Shown piece by piece: positions 12,340 to 24,053 of a DNA stretch of 64,000 nt; the stretch's first letter is position 1; each line of letters starts with the position of its first letter. Made by a program: the position numbers and the translations under genes. The DNA is taken from assembly GCA_034440575.1 (NCBI GenBank), contig JAOTOL010001547.1:1042001-1106000 (forward strand). Direction: 5' to 3'. This DNA comes from Imbricaverruca yamaguchii (lineage: Eukaryota > Arthropoda > Thecostraca > Neoverrucidae). The notes under the pieces are model-generated. The model saw nothing but the letters and a program-made list of their open reading frames with translations. It was not told the DNA's origin and did no database searches.

Positions 12340-13540
12340 AGATATGACGCTGTGGCGCAGCCAAGGGGGAGGCGAAGGGACCAACCGCCACCTGAAGGAT
12401 CGGAGGGGTCCTCAAGGCGTCGGTGCAGGGAGCCCGCAATGGCCCACTGGGCCGACGTGAGGGGCCCCTGTACCGACGAAAGGGATCTGGGCTGACGGAA
12501 AGCGTTCCATGCCGACGGAAAGGACCCTGCGTCAACAGAGAGTGCCGTCGGGAAGATATTGAGGGTCCTTGGCTGGGCTGATGTAAAGGGCTTCTAGATC
12601 AACGGAGGGCCCCGTAAAGTTGGAAGGGTGAAAGGCCTGACGGACAGGGCCCCGAACCAATATGAATGGCCGCTGAGTGGACGGCGGAGCCGGAGCCGAA
12701 GCCGAAGACTGACCTGACAGAGGGCCCAAACGTCTGAAAAGGGGCCTCAGACTTGTCGGAAGAGGCCCTGGTCCGTGAACGAGGGCTCCTGAAACTACGA
12801 CAGGTGGTTCCATTCGCCAGAGAGGATCACGGACCACCAGAAAGGACCCTTTGGTTGAAGAATGGGACATCAGCCGTGCAAGGGCCCCTGGCCTGATGGA
12901 GGGGTCCAAACTGTTGAAAGAGGGCTTTCGGCCCGGCAGAGGAGGTCATAAATTGCAAAGGAGGGCTGCGCCGACGTCAAGGACCCGCGGCCGGCGAAAG
13001 ACCCCGAGCTGTAGGAAGGGCTCAGACTCAGAGACGACATGAAGGACCCTGGACCGACGGAAGGAGCCGAAATCGCACAGGGGCCCATCGCGTGATAGAG
13101 GAGGTCGAAGCCTTTTATTGAGAAGACTCCGGTCGGACGGAGAGCGGCCTGAGCCGTGGAGGTTCGTCCCTGAACCGACTGGAGGGGCCCGGGCCGGACG
13201 GAGAGTGGCCTGAGCCGTGGAGGTTCGTCCCTGATTGGTTATTGGTTTTACGACACATCGACCGTTGAGTCATGTAGCGTCGCCAATCTCTCACGCCGAT
13301 TGGTCGCGGGCAAAGAGTAGCGACCGGTGAGACTCGAACCCACAACCTCTCGATTGTGAGACGAGCAACTTGCCCCTAAGCTGCTCATCCCCAGGTTCGT
13401 CCCTGAGCCGACGGGAGGGCCCCGGGCCGGATGTGCATGGCGATTGGGTCGGCTTTGGCTCACGCTGGTGGAGAAGGGCTCAGAGCTGACAGCGGGCCTC
13501 AAGCCAATACAGAGGGCACTGATGCACGCAAGCGATCCGG
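12340..13540. repeat. Degenerate GC-rich minisatellite, about 28-30 bp
   Basis: Diverged units containing GACGGAAAGG/GACGGAGAG, AGGGCCC and CTGAGCCG words, such as GGGCCCCTGTACCGACG and GCCGACGGAAAGGACCC. Near 13130-13230 a 60-bp segment ending AGGTTCGTCCCTGA is duplicated, and a SINE is inserted into that segment. Overlapping ORFs on both strands are artefacts of base composition. Confidence 0.82.
13235..13392 (-). mobile_element. tRNA-derived SINE, family 1, copy 1
   Basis: A 158-bp element flanked by a perfect 14-bp duplication AGGTTCGTCCCTGA (13221-13234 and 13393-13406). On the - strand it begins with a tRNA-like head that includes a B-box-like GGTTCGAGTCT, and it ends with CAATAACCAA. 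A second copy lies at 28825-28988. The flanking duplication coincides with a minisatellite word, so part of it could pre-exist insertion. Confidence 0.88.
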
Positions 13541-15289
13541 ACCAAGGCGGAGGGGGTTTCGGTGCTGCGTAAAAGGCGTCTAAGCCCATGGAGGAGCCAG
13601 TTAAACAGCAATGGAGATAAACAGCGTTAAACAGCGGAGTGGAAATAAACAGCAGTGGAGTTAGCAGGCAGTTAAACAGCAGTGGAGTGTCCAAGGAGGG
13701 AACGGACACCAGGCCCCTTTGTGAGTCCGATGGACCAGGCGACCGCCCTGAGGGACAGATATAAAACCGAGGAAGAATTGAATCTCATATACACAGGTTA
13801 TGTGGAAAGGGACCCTGAGATCAAAGACGTCTACCCTGAGGGCTGACAATGGCTGTGAAGACAAGAGATGGCCCACTCGAGGGACGGCATATCCACAAGG
13901 GAGACCGGATCAAACTGATAATTTTCGGAGAAACTAAAAATAACTCATCACTTTGGGAGGGCTGCGAGGAGATAACTACACTCACACCGAGCATAAATCT
14001 TCAAGTATCATTCCCAATAATTCTTATTGTTGCTGGCATCATCTGGGCTTTCCACCAGAGAGCAAAACATCACGCAACTACCGGTTGATCAACCTACCGC
14101 GCTATATCGGTAAGTTCTTACTGACAGCGGGGTAAGTCGACAAAATGTAGGCTAAATACAATACATTATCTATGAGTATCATTAGGTTACGCCATTTGAA
14201 AGGTCCATATTTTACACTTACAGTAATAATACCGATTGGAGTCCTGGCTGACCAAGGCTCACGGTTTATAACATTCATGGAATGCGCAAATGTTGATTCC
14301 GGAGCTACGCCTTTTCCTTCGCTCAGTCTTCTTCGCCGGGTGAGAAACGCTGTTAAAAATACTGAAGAACATTTTCTTGAAACAATTTTAGGAAACACCG
14401 TACTAAAATTAGGCGATTTTGACGTTATTATATTTCATCAACAGTCAACAAAGCGTTGACGCAGGCTGTATCAATATACCCCGCAGGTTTTCTGGCGCAT
14501 ACAGTAACATGTTTTGAACATTGCGGGTGCAATGTAGCGGCAAGCGATAAAAAAACATTTCACCGTTGCAAAGCTGATAAAACATGGTACCTAATGATAA
14601 AAGAGAACTAAAAGTTTGCAAACGGGCGATACATGATACATTCATGAGGAAGCAGACATTGAAATCATAATTTCACTCCAAAAATGTGCTACATCGTCAC
14701 CATTACGCAGGCGCGGCTCGAAAGGACTTGCGATTGTTTTTGCTGCGAGAACCATTCCGTGCATCAAATATACGTGGTCTTCCCTACCAGCTATAAAGAT
14801 TGACTTATTTTCTTTTGATTTTGATCAGACACCTATTCTTCCCCACTATCATTGAAGTCTCATTTTCAAGTGGTATGAAGTATTGAAAAGGCGCAACAAT
14901 TTGAGCCTCGCCCCTATGGATACCATACATATTAAACCACGCCACAACGTAGCAGATAGCAAAAAGAAGCAATTGTGTCCATGGAGATGAGCAATCGTAT
15001 TTTGAAATAAATATGTTAATAGTATTCATGCTTTCATTAAAAGTGTGTTAATCGTCTTTTACCTTCCATAATACATGTTGCGTTGTTGGTTGTTGTCGCA
15101 GGCTAACCCATTTCATTTTCTGGTCTTCACCAGATTGTTCGAGTTTGATTTAAGGTCTCGTGCTGGCGACGTCAGCGCGGAGTGCTTTACTTTCCCACGT
15201 ATTTGGCCATCATTGCACTTATTGATATATACACGTATGTACAATATTATATAAATATATATATAAGATATATATATGAAGATATATAT
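13541..15289. other. Intergenic, no confident gene
   Basis: Near 13590-13690 there is a small repeat of GGAGTTAGCAGGCAG/AAACAGCAGTGGAG type. A 95-codon + ORF (14172-14459) shows no recognisable domain and no splice context I could support. The rest is AT-richer unique sequence. Confidence 0.45.
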
Positions 15290-15469
<180 letters not shown>

Positions 15470-16076
15470 ATATCTATACCTATATACACGGGCGGATCCA
15501 AGGGGAGGGGGGGCATTCCGGCCATGACCACCCGAAACGCCTTAAAGGGGGCCGTCATGTCTTCTGTCCCCCCAAAAATAAACAGAAGCAAACTAAATTA
15601 AAATACGGTAACCTTGAAAATAGCGCTCCGGGTGAAAGAATCTCCAATTTGAAAGGTACTTTCATTATTGTTTGGAAGCCCAATATGGTAGCATAGTAGA
15701 TTCTGACGCACATTAAGGGTTCTATGCTGCTTTAGTTCTGCTTATAGCAATAGTTGACAAAATCAGCAGTAGCAATAGTTGACATTCCTTAGTCAGATAG
15801 CTTCATGAGTTTAGTTTAGCCAGTAACGGGCAAGCAAACCCAGTGAGCCAGACTCCGAAAACGAAATCTGAACAGAATGTTTTGTGCGTGTGTCCAATTA
15901 AGCCCAGTTGAACAGCATGCCTCGTATGTTGATGTTGTGGGTTGCTAAGATGAAGAGACAGACTACGTTGGCCGATTTTCTTCTAAAAAAGAATAGCAAG
16001 AGGAGGTATGCAAGTATTTAGATCCTGAATAAGAGATAACTGGTGGGTTCGCAGGTAAGGGAGATTCGGGTGGTAG
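15470..16076. other. Non-coding, possible mobile-element remnant
   Basis: The GGGCGGATCCA plus poly-G stretch just right of the (AT)n tract looks like an end of a dispersed repeat. Similar (AT)n or poly-G junctions occur near 17090, 26080-26165 and 32850. The remainder shows nothing recognisable. Confidence 0.35.
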
Positions 16077-16090
16077 GCATGGGCGCTCCG

Positions 16091-16280
16091 GGGCGGGGAT
16101 GGCCGAGTGGTTAAGTTGTCGAGCTATGGGTACCAAAGGTCCCGGGTTCGACTCTAGCGCCACTCAGGACATTTCCCAATCCCGCGGCCCACCGGCGAAA
16201 CAGTGTGGGCAGCGCCATTAGCCGTGAATGTGCATAAAGTGTGTCGTGAACCAACCAATAAACAATAAACAACAAACAAA
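16091..16280 (+). mobile_element. tRNA-derived SINE, family 2, copy 1
   Basis: The head contains an A-box-like TGGCCGAGTGG and a B-box-like GGTTCGACTCT about 40 bp apart. The body contains CACTCAGGACATTTCCC and CAGTGTGGGCAGCGCC, and the tail is (AATAAACA)n. The flanking duplication GCATGGGCG(C/G)TCCG lies at 16077-16090 and 16281-16294. The second copy is at about 62665-62849. Confidence 0.92.
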
Positions 16281-16602
16281 GCATGGGCGGTCCGTGGCAT
16301 CCAAGTGGGGTGAGGCAGAAAACAAATCGCCGGATTTCGACCAGTATTTTTCGTAAGTACCCATTATTATTTCATTTTCAGATGAGTATGAATAACTTAA
16401 CTTGGCGCTGCAAGGTGCCAAACCTATCACCATCCTTCCGAAGCCAATGGAGTTCAGCCCTGTTCATCGTGTTCAAATGCTTCCCAAATTGCCGGAAAGT
16501 TTTCATATATAAAATATCATTGAGGCTTTCGTATATTTCCACTTCATATCCCGAAATGGCTGACATACACACACACATTCTGTCATATATATTATATAAT
16601 AT

Positions 16603-16607
16603 ATATG

Positions 16608-16695
<88 letters not shown>

Positions 16696-16712
16696 AATAT
16701 ACATATAGTAAT
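16603..16712. repeat. (AT)n microsatellite
   Basis: Alternating TA from about 16611 to 16690 with flanking ATATAT/TATAAATATA words. It is a simple repeat with no gene. Confidence 0.98.
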
Positions 16713-18354
16713 ATATATGTATCACTATTATTGTTGTTATTCTTATTATCGATTATTCAAGTGCAAAATACATGAAGTGAATAGGAAGCCTCACTTCGAC
16801 TGAGTGCATGCTCCATAGTACCCCATGTGAAAAGTCTAGATTATTAGTGCCAACATTGAGGGGGCACTTTCCCTTAAAAATATACAAAAAGAACACGCCT
16901 GGTCTAGACGAATATGAATGAAGAATGGAAAAGAATCCTGAAAACCAGCTGTAGGTTCCGTATCTGCACATGTGTGATAACGGCGTGCTATTCCAACCAG
17001 TATAGGTGCCTCCGCCGGTAGCCTAAATATAATGTTGAGGCCTTTTCCTGGCCGGATGGGTACCACCTTCCCATGAGGGCACATGCCCTCAGTACCCCCC
17101 CCTTGTTTACGCCCGTGCACCAAGTGGGGAGGAAGTATGTTGCAACAGCTATCTCTTAGTTGCTCCTACCCCTCCTACCCGGCCGTGATCTTCAGTTGGC
17201 CTGTCTCGTCATACTGCTACTACTCGTGGCACCACGCGATTCCTGCGGCGCTTGACATGAATGCAGTCAGTGTGGGTTTCGAAGCGAAAAATCATTGTGT
17301 TAGGGAAAATACGGCTCATATTCGTGGACAAGATTCTTCAAGATTCCAAATGAACCTCATTTTGTCCCATTTTAATGGTATTTAAGATCGGAAATATCGG
17401 AAGTTTCGCTTGAGCGCCTACGGGACCGAGCAATTGTCCAGCCCATGTGACGTCACCGATTGCAAAACAATATTGGAGGGCCCCGGCCTACCTTGCGCTT
17501 GTTATGAAACGAAAACTTACTATGTGGCGATATGTGCAAGAGGCTAGTCTCTGCCGAGCGGTGACAGAGCTGTTTGGCAGCTAAGATGTAAATGGTGGAA
17601 ATGTAGATGAACTTCAATTTTCACCATAATTATGAGACATCAATGCATATTTGTTTCCAGTTTTTCAAGTTTGCTATTATCCAGTGGATGAAAGCATCAT
17701 GTTATGAAAATAACATATAAAAATACTTCCAAGCTCTGCTTAGGTGAGGCACTGCCTTAGTGCCGTACATGGGCCGACCGCCCATGGTGGTAGGACCGGG
17801 ATATCAAACATTAAAGGTTTTATTGCAGTTTAAAGCAGTGATAAATTATTCGTGAAATAGGGTGGAATGTACCACCTATTGAACAATGCGAAGACATCCT
17901 TCCCAAACAACTATCGACATCTTGCTTCTTGATTTGTTTGTGAAGTATTCGTGTGCCGTTTCTAACCGTCGTTTGTGTGTAAGCATCATGCTTATGCTTA
18001 CCATTATAGATTGTCATGTATCTTGCACCGAACGCGATTTCAAGTAGATATTACTCATGATATGGTCTACTGTTCAAGATAATTTGTTCATAGTATGCCA
18101 CTTTCATCATTGCCATGAACATAAGTATCCCTGTAATAGGTGTCTCCCAAAATATGGGAAACGGATACACATATACAGGCTATTGGCTCAAAATTGAAGC
18201 ACTTAAACAATATTGTAAACGAAATTGCTTCCATGGGCAACATCGACATCTTCGTGGACTCCTTTCGACATCTCACACCTAACGAAGAAAAAACAATATT
18301 TTAGGACTGGCTTAATTAATGGAGGCATCTATGAGACAAGTTTTGCACATACAC
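16713..18354. other. Intergenic, no gene seen
   Basis: Unique AT-rich sequence. A degenerate segment with poly-C near 17090-17120 resembles dispersed-repeat junctions seen elsewhere. No ORF with a recognisable motif on either strand. Confidence 0.45.
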
Positions 18355-18656
18355 CCTCATGAAACAAAGAAATAGGTTAGGTTTGGTTAGGGTGGGTTAG
18401 GCTAGGTTTCTATTTTAAGTTATACAATTTAAAAAAAAAAACAATTTTATGGCATATTTTCCAATAAATTGATCCTAAAAAATGGGTCAGACTAGGTGAG
18501 GTTTGATTAAGTTTTGTACGTTCAATATTTTTATGCAAAAAGTTGTTTGGAAATTTTCCATTTTTAAAACAATTTGTGTTCTTGCATGGAAGGTTAGGCA
18601 AGGTTAGGTTAAGTTAGGCTGCATTTTTGTTACTTTGAACATCACCTTTAATGGTA
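18355..18656. repeat. TTAGG-rich dispersed repeat, copy 1
   Basis: AT-rich sequence with GGTTAGGTTTGGTTAGGG, GGTTAGGCTAGGTT and AAGGTTAGGTTAAGTTAGGC words. About 22625-22870 has the same order (CATGAA, then a GGTTAGGTTTGGTT cluster, then an A/T-rich stretch, then GGAAGGTTAGG). The pogo element is inserted at its right end, at TA 18655-18656. The words resemble arthropod TTAGG telomere units, but this is interspersed, not an array. Confidence 0.6.
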
Positions 18657-18682
18657 GGGGAGACTGGGGTCAAATGTAACAC
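18657..18682 (+). repeat. pogo left terminal inverted repeat
   Basis: Left TIR, reading GGGGAGACTGGGGTCAAATG and continuing TAACA. A related TIR-like word GGGGCAATTGTAACA follows at 18683. Confidence 0.95.
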
Positions 18683-19044
18683 GGGGCAATTGTAACAGTA
18701 GCCATGGTTCCGAAACCCGCTGATGGATGGCGCTGGCGGCAGTACTGGATATGCACAGTCAGCTGTTTCCTTTCCTCACGGGGTTTCACGCCGTTGCGAC
18801 AAGTGAGTCGAGTGCTGTTCACAATTATGTGTTTTTGAGGGTGTGTTGTAAATTTGATGATTTTGTTTAATTATTAGCTCATTCACGTATCTCACTAGAT
18901 ATGGATCTAAGAGTTTGATTGAGCGGAGTGGGGCTAATTAGCCAAAAATGTAGCGCCGTAGCTGCCGCCCACGCTGCCGTGTTTTGCATCAGTTTCGTCT
19001 CTAAGATGGCGCGGCTTGGCGGGGTCAATTGTAACATTTTTGCT

Positions 19045-19077
19045 GGGGTCAATTGTAACAGTGTTACAATTGACCCC
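19045..19077. repeat. Perfect 33-bp palindrome in the pogo 5' region
   Basis: GGGGTCAATTGTAACA, a single central G, then the exact reverse complement. An extra direct copy of the same 16-mer lies at 19021. The word is a variant of the TIR core and sits about 80 bp upstream of the transposase ATG. It could be a subterminal transposase-binding site or autoregulatory operator; that role is inferred. Confidence 0.9.
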
Positions 19078-19156
19078 TATGGCCATACTATTAAGTATGC
19101 ATTTACTACAGAATGTCGTTGGGCGCTGGTCAATGAATGTTTCCGATTTTCAGACG

Positions 19157-21108
19157 ATGCCTCGCTCTCGAGAACGAACTTCTGACCGCGGGACCCGCCT
19201 GGAGACAGCCCAGGAAGCTGTTGCCGCGGTTATGGAAGGCGGGTTGACGGTGAGAAAAGCCTCAGCCCAGTATGGAATGTGTCATGTGACGTTGTCTCGT
19301 TACGTGAAACAGAAGAAAGAAGGAATGGATATCACAGTCGGCTACAACCCGCACAACAAGGTCTTTTCACCAGGCGATGAGAAGATACTCACGGACTATC
19401 TACTCAAATCATCGGAGGCGTTTTTGGTCTGACGCCGATGGAGGTCAGGGTTCTCGCCTACCAGTGCGCGATGTCCCGAGATATGAAAGTTCCCAGTTCC
19501 TGGACGGATCAGAGACGAGCAGGAGTCGACTGGTTCAACTCCTTTCTGAAGCGGAACCCGCAGCTCGCCATTAGGTCACCGCAGGCCACCAGTTTGGCAC
19601 GTGCAACCAGCTTCAATCGTGAAAACGTGAAGAACTTCTTCGATAAGCTGGGGATCGTCCTCGCAAGACACGAACTTGATCCGTCAAAGATATGGGACCT
19701 TGATGAAACTGGCTGTACGACAGTGCAGAAGCCGACGGCAGTGGTGGCTGGGAAAGGCGTGGAACAGGTGGGAGGACTCACCTCGGGAGAGCGGGGACAT
19801 CTCGTTACCATGTGTGCTGCTACTAGCGCAATGGGCAACACTGTGCCACCGATGTTCGTGTTTCCAAGAGTCCGATACCACGAATGGTTTGTTCGTGGTG
19901 GACCGGTGGGTTGTATTGGCACTGCAAACAAGTCTGGTTGGATGACTTCGGAGCACTTCGTGACCTTCATGAAGCACTTCATCCTACATGTGAAGTCGAC
20001 GCCCGAGTCACCGGTGTTGCTGCTGCTCGACAACCACGTGTCCCATCTTAGTGTGGAAGTCCTAGACCTGGCCAAGGACAGCGGAGTAATTATGCTCTCC
20101 TTTCCTCCTCACTGCTCCCACCGCCTCCAGCCCCTGGACAGAAGCGTGTGCGGCCCGTTTAAGAGAAGCATATCTACTCACATGGATGCGTGGATGAGAA
20201 GCAATCCAGGAAAAACTGCCAGCATCTACGACATCCCACAGATCGCTGCGGAGGCCTGGGTATCGGCGTTTACCCCAAAGAACATCCAGAGTGGCTTCCG
20301 GACAACAGGCATCAGTCCGTACAATCCAGACATATTCACCAACGAAGACTTTGCACCAAGCAACGTTACAGACCGACCCAGAACGGAACTGACTGCACTC
20401 TCCGCCAGCCATACATCCGAAGGCGAGACCACAGATGACATAGCACATCCTGCAGATTATGAGCCATCGGGTATCGGACAGGCTGATCCACCGGTGATCG
20501 GACATCCTGGTCCATCGGGAATCGAACACCCTGGTCCGTCGGCGATGGAACAGCCTGGTGCATCGGAGATCGAACAGCCTGGTCCATCGGGAATCCAACA
20601 GCCTGGTCCATCGGAGAGCCAACAGCCTGGTCCATCAGCGATCGAACAGCCTGGTCTATCAGGGATCGCTTCGACACCGCTCACCCCTGAAGACATTCTG
20701 CCTCTGCCCAAGGCAGGCCCAAGGAAAAGCATCAGTACGGGACGGAGGAAGCGAAAGGCTGCAATTCTGACAGATACGCCAGAGAAGAGAGTGATCGAGC
20801 TAGAACAGAGTCGAAAGAAACGCAAACAAGCACCGAAAAAGTTCAACCTCAGCATGGACAAGCACGAAGAGAAGAAGACGAAGAAGGCCGGTGGCAAGAG
20901 GGCTCGGAAGTCCACCCGCAGGACAAGCAGTAGTGATGACGCTGAAGAAGTTTTCTGCCTTGTGTCCGTCGAGAGTTTTAATACCAGTCGATCTAAAGAA
21001 AGGTGGATCCGGTGCGAGATGTGCGCGATGTGGGCCCACGAGGCGTGTACCGCTGTCGAAAAGTATGAGGCGTACATATGTGAAAACTGTGAATCGGACA
21101 CCGAGTAG
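19157..21108 (+). CDS. pogo/Tigger-like DDD transposase with PHD-like C-terminus, one frameshift
   Basis: Cut-and-paste transposase of the element at 18657-21700. It begins MPRSRERTSDRG at 19157 (frame 2) with a Psq-type helix-turn-helix (VRKASAQYGMCHVTLSRYV), then shifts frame at the T-run near 19421 and continues in frame 1 to a stop at 21106-21108. In the second frame (residue 1 = 19438) come a CENP-B-like DNA-binding region (about 1-65) and the DDE_1 catalytic core: WDLDETG (D89), LLLLDNHVSH (D198) and LQPLDRSV (D234), giving DD35D spacing. A proline-rich stretch of PGPSxIEQ octapeptides follows, then a lysine/arginine-rich segment. A PHD-like finger ends the protein (WIRCEMCAMWAHEAC, YICENC), but its first zinc pair reads CLVS instead of CxxC. 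Function is lost unless ribosomes slip at TTTTTG. Confidence 0.92.
20488..20675 (+). repeat. 24-bp in-frame repeat inside the transposase
   Basis: About eight copies of a 24-bp unit such as CCTGGTCCATCGGCGATC, encoding the octapeptide theme PGPSxIEQ in the linker between the catalytic core and the basic C-terminal region. The reading frame is kept throughout. Confidence 0.9.
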
Positions 21109-21454
21109 GCGACCACAGACCGAGCGTCACAGATATTGGAAATGTTTCGAGTTGTGATGTTTGATGTTTTGCCCTACTTCAGTACAAATAGTCGAGAAGT
21201 GTTTTAGGTCTCAGAGCCCTGCTAGTTAGTTTGTTTAGCCTGAGAAGCTGTGCTTTTGAATCCAGAAAGACCTACGGGTGCAAGAGCTTTGATCCGTTAC
21301 GTAATCGCGTTTTTATGATGTGGTGTTGGTTTTTGTCCTGAGAAACGTGGAGCTGTGATTTGTATTCCAGGAAGAGCTCAGAGAGTAAGATGCGATTGTT
21401 TTTCAATACAAGTTGTTTTCGATAAAAGTGGCTTTCACCGCAGCATTCGTTAAC

Positions 21455-21520
21455 ATGGTACAATTGACCCCGGGTGCTGTTACAATTGCCCCGTACATGG
21501 GGTCAATTGTAACACCTGAA
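21455..21520. repeat. TIR-like subterminal repeats at the pogo 3' end
   Basis: Three copies of the TIR-derived word in both orientations: ACAATTGACCCC, TGTTACAATTGCCCC and GGGGTCAATTGTAACA. They mirror the cluster at 18683-19077 and are probably recognised by the transposase. Confidence 0.8.
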
Positions 21521-21674
21521 GTGACTTTTTTAAACCAAAAGTTCGACACCTTAGGGTATGTATTTAGAAATATTTTCACATACGCAGCAAGGGCAAAACA
21601 TCAAGGTTTGTGAAAATCCAACAAAATGTTCTCCAGCGCAAAACGTTTTCGCTCCTGACTCGAAAATGTAAAAA

Positions 21675-21700
21675 CTGTTACATTTGACCCCGGTCTCCCC
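21675..21700 (-). repeat. pogo right terminal inverted repeat
   Basis: Ends TTTGACCCCGGTCTCCCC at 21700, the reverse complement of the left TIR with one difference. TA follows at 21701-21702. Confidence 0.95.
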
Positions 21701-21895
21701 TATCTTACCCAAGTCCAAGCCCATTTTTTGGTGTTACTTTGCGTCCCAACTGAAAAAGTGTGCATTTCCAGAATAAATGAGTGGTTGCATTATATTAACA
21801 ATATTTATAAGCATTGCATCAGAAAACGAAATTCCACAAACCCAAAAACTACCTTCCACCGCAAGTTTAGCACTATGATGATAGTTTAGCACTAT

Positions 21896-22623
21896 GGTGG
21901 TGAAGTGTTCCTGGCAATACTGACGACTTACTTTATGTATATGGTTATGCTATATAGTTTCAAAGTCATGTTAGGTAACCGAGGTGAAGTCAGTCAAGTT
22001 CATGACAGGTTAATGGAACCAAACTTGGTCAACTGGAATGTTGTCATAGGTGCAAATGACTGTCATGCGATTGATGTCACTTTGCATGTTACTCCCTACA
22101 CATCCTGAAAACTATTGTTTGTCATTGTATACCGATTCCATACTTCAACCACATACGCCACTCATTTTTTTGCGAAGCCGATTGCGCGGAGCCGCCCAAC
22201 GGAGCAGTGGGGCGGGCGGCCTGGTTCCGGTAACTTCAGCAGGTAATGGCCTAATAAAGTGCTGCTTTTTAGGTGACCTGAGGTCAAATGCTGAGTTTAG
22301 CATCTGTATTGCATGATTAGTAATGTCCAAAACATCATTGATGCCGATTTCTTGGCATTTAAACACAATCACAGCGATCCAGAACAGTGACAAGCCAAAC
22401 CACGCAAAACCCCAAAATGTGAAATGTTGACCTCATTTGACCTTGAATATATTAATCTAAGGTCATACAATGTGTACGTAATAGAGAGCATTGCTGCACC
22501 CATCCACTCTGGGAATTTCGTTGCTCCAGCTTCAATAAGAGCCGAGATCTTTGGGGAACAGAGGCGAAATCCACCACCGTATAGTGCGCGTAATCTTTAG
22601 AGGTCCTCCAGAGCGCGTGTTAA
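21896..22623 (-). mobile_element. TTAA MITE, copy 1 (truncated, inverted)
   Basis: In reverse orientation this matches the family at 23.1, 24.6 and 46.9 kb. The preserved terminus reads CCTCCAGAGCGCGTGTTAA at its right end (TTAA at 22620-22623). The other terminus is missing. No transposase is encoded. Confidence 0.85.
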
Positions 22624-22624
22624 G

Positions 22625-22875
22625 GTATCCACAAAACAAGTTTTACACATTTACCTCCATGAAGCAAGCATATAGGGTTAGGTTTGGTTCAGCTGGGTTA
22701 GATTATGTTTGGTTAGGTTTTTCTTTTCATTTAAAAGAAAATATCAAAAACTTTTTAAAATACTTTTTCCAAATAAATTTATTTTCTGCAAGAACATATG
22801 AGGGTTGGCTAGGCTTTGGTCAAAAAGAAATCCTTTCAACAAATTCTGACATGGAAGGTTAGGTAATAAATTCAT
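22625..22875. repeat. TTAGG-rich dispersed repeat, copy 2
   Basis: Shows the same order of words as 18355-18656: CCATGAAGCAAGC, GGGTTAGGTTTGGTT, an A/T-rich middle, then GGAAGGTTAGG. Together with copy 1 it shows that this is a dispersed family. Confidence 0.6.
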
Positions 22876-23073
22876 GGTTCAAGGCGTTTTATGAATCCTT
22901 GGAATATACCTTTCCAATGCAATGTTTGCAAATGTGACTGACACTAATTAGGACCACTCATTTTCTGTGCAATTATTTACTTTTCAGTTTGTGAGCAAAG
23001 TAACACCAAAAGAAGGCTTTAAGTTTGATAAAAAGCAATGTTTATAAAACATAAAATACAAATGCAACAGAAC

Positions 23074-24053
23074 CTAACACGCGGCCTGAAGGGCCTCTGA
23101 AAATTACGTGCACTGAAGGTGGCGGATTCCGCCCCTAAGATCTCGGCTCCTATTAAAGTTGGAGCAACGAAATTCGCAAAAGGATGGATACGGTAGGGAA
23201 CTCTATTGTATACAAATTTCATGACTTTAGGCCAATATCTTCAAGGTCAAATGAGGTCAAAATGTCGAAATGTTCTAGTTTTGTGTGGATTGGCTTGTCA
23301 TTGTTATGGCTCACGGTGATTGTGTTTAAATGCTCCAAAATGGGCATCATTAATGTTTTGGACATTACTAATGATGCAATACAGATGTGAGACCATTGCA
23401 TGTCAGAGGTATTTAACCTCAAGTCACCTATACAGCAGCACTTTATCGGTCATTCCTTGCTCCAGTTACCGGAACCGGGCAACCCGTCCGACTGCTCCGT
23501 TGGGCGGCTCGGCGCAATCGGCTTCCCAAATAAAGAAGTGAAGTACCTACATTAATACAGCATTGAAACGCTTAGGTACACAATGACAAGCAGTAGTTTT
23601 GAAGATGTGTAGGGAGTAACATGCAAAGTGACATCAATCGCATGACGGTCATCTTCACTGATGACAACATTCCAGCTCACCAAGTTTGGTTCCATTAACC
23701 AGTCATGGAATTGACCTGACTTGACCTCGGTGACCAAACATGACTTTGAAACTATGTAGCATAACAATACACATCAAATAAAGCACCAGTGTCGCCAAGA
23801 ACACTTCCCTTTGCCAATATTTGGGAAGCGCATCAGCGCCAATTTTAGTTGCCTCGTGCTGCGAATTTTTTAACTTAACGGCCCCCAACTCGAATAATGT
23901 ATGGTCAATTTCCGTTTTCTGGCTTTAAACAACGCGCCCGTCATTTCTAAGCAGGTACGCAAGGAATGTCGTAAATCTGCTGGTAAAGTCTTGAGTTATG
24001 TGCGAAAAGCCGGAGGGGTGGGCGGAATTCACCCCCTCCAGGGCGCGTGCTAA
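23074..24053 (+). mobile_element. TTAA MITE, copy 2 (full length, CTAA-flanked)
   Basis: About 980 bp. It starts CTAACACGCGGCCTGAAGGG and ends CCCTCCAGGGCGCGTGCTAA. Both ends have CTAA instead of TTAA, consistent with insertion at a variant target. It shares the interior with the other copies (AAGTCATGTTTGGTC/GACCTTAGG segments). It is non-autonomous; no long ORF. Confidence 0.9.

Larger units (their letters stand above)
18657..21700 (+). mobile_element. Nearly intact pogo-type DNA transposon (3,044 bp)
   Basis: The element is bounded by terminal inverted repeats. It starts GGGGAGACTGGGGTC at 18657 and ends with the complement of GGGGAGACCGGGGTC at 21700; the first 25 bp match with one mismatch. 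It is flanked by TA at 18655-18656 and 21701-21702, the target duplication of the Tc1/mariner/pogo superfamily. It encodes one transposase in two overlapping frames. Further copies of GGGGTCAATTGTAACA lie inside both ends. The close TIR match and single lesion suggest a recent insertion. Confidence 0.95.

Noticed and set aside
14172..14459. 95-codon + ORF
   Set aside because: No recognisable domain, splice context or repeat relation; insufficient support for a gene call.
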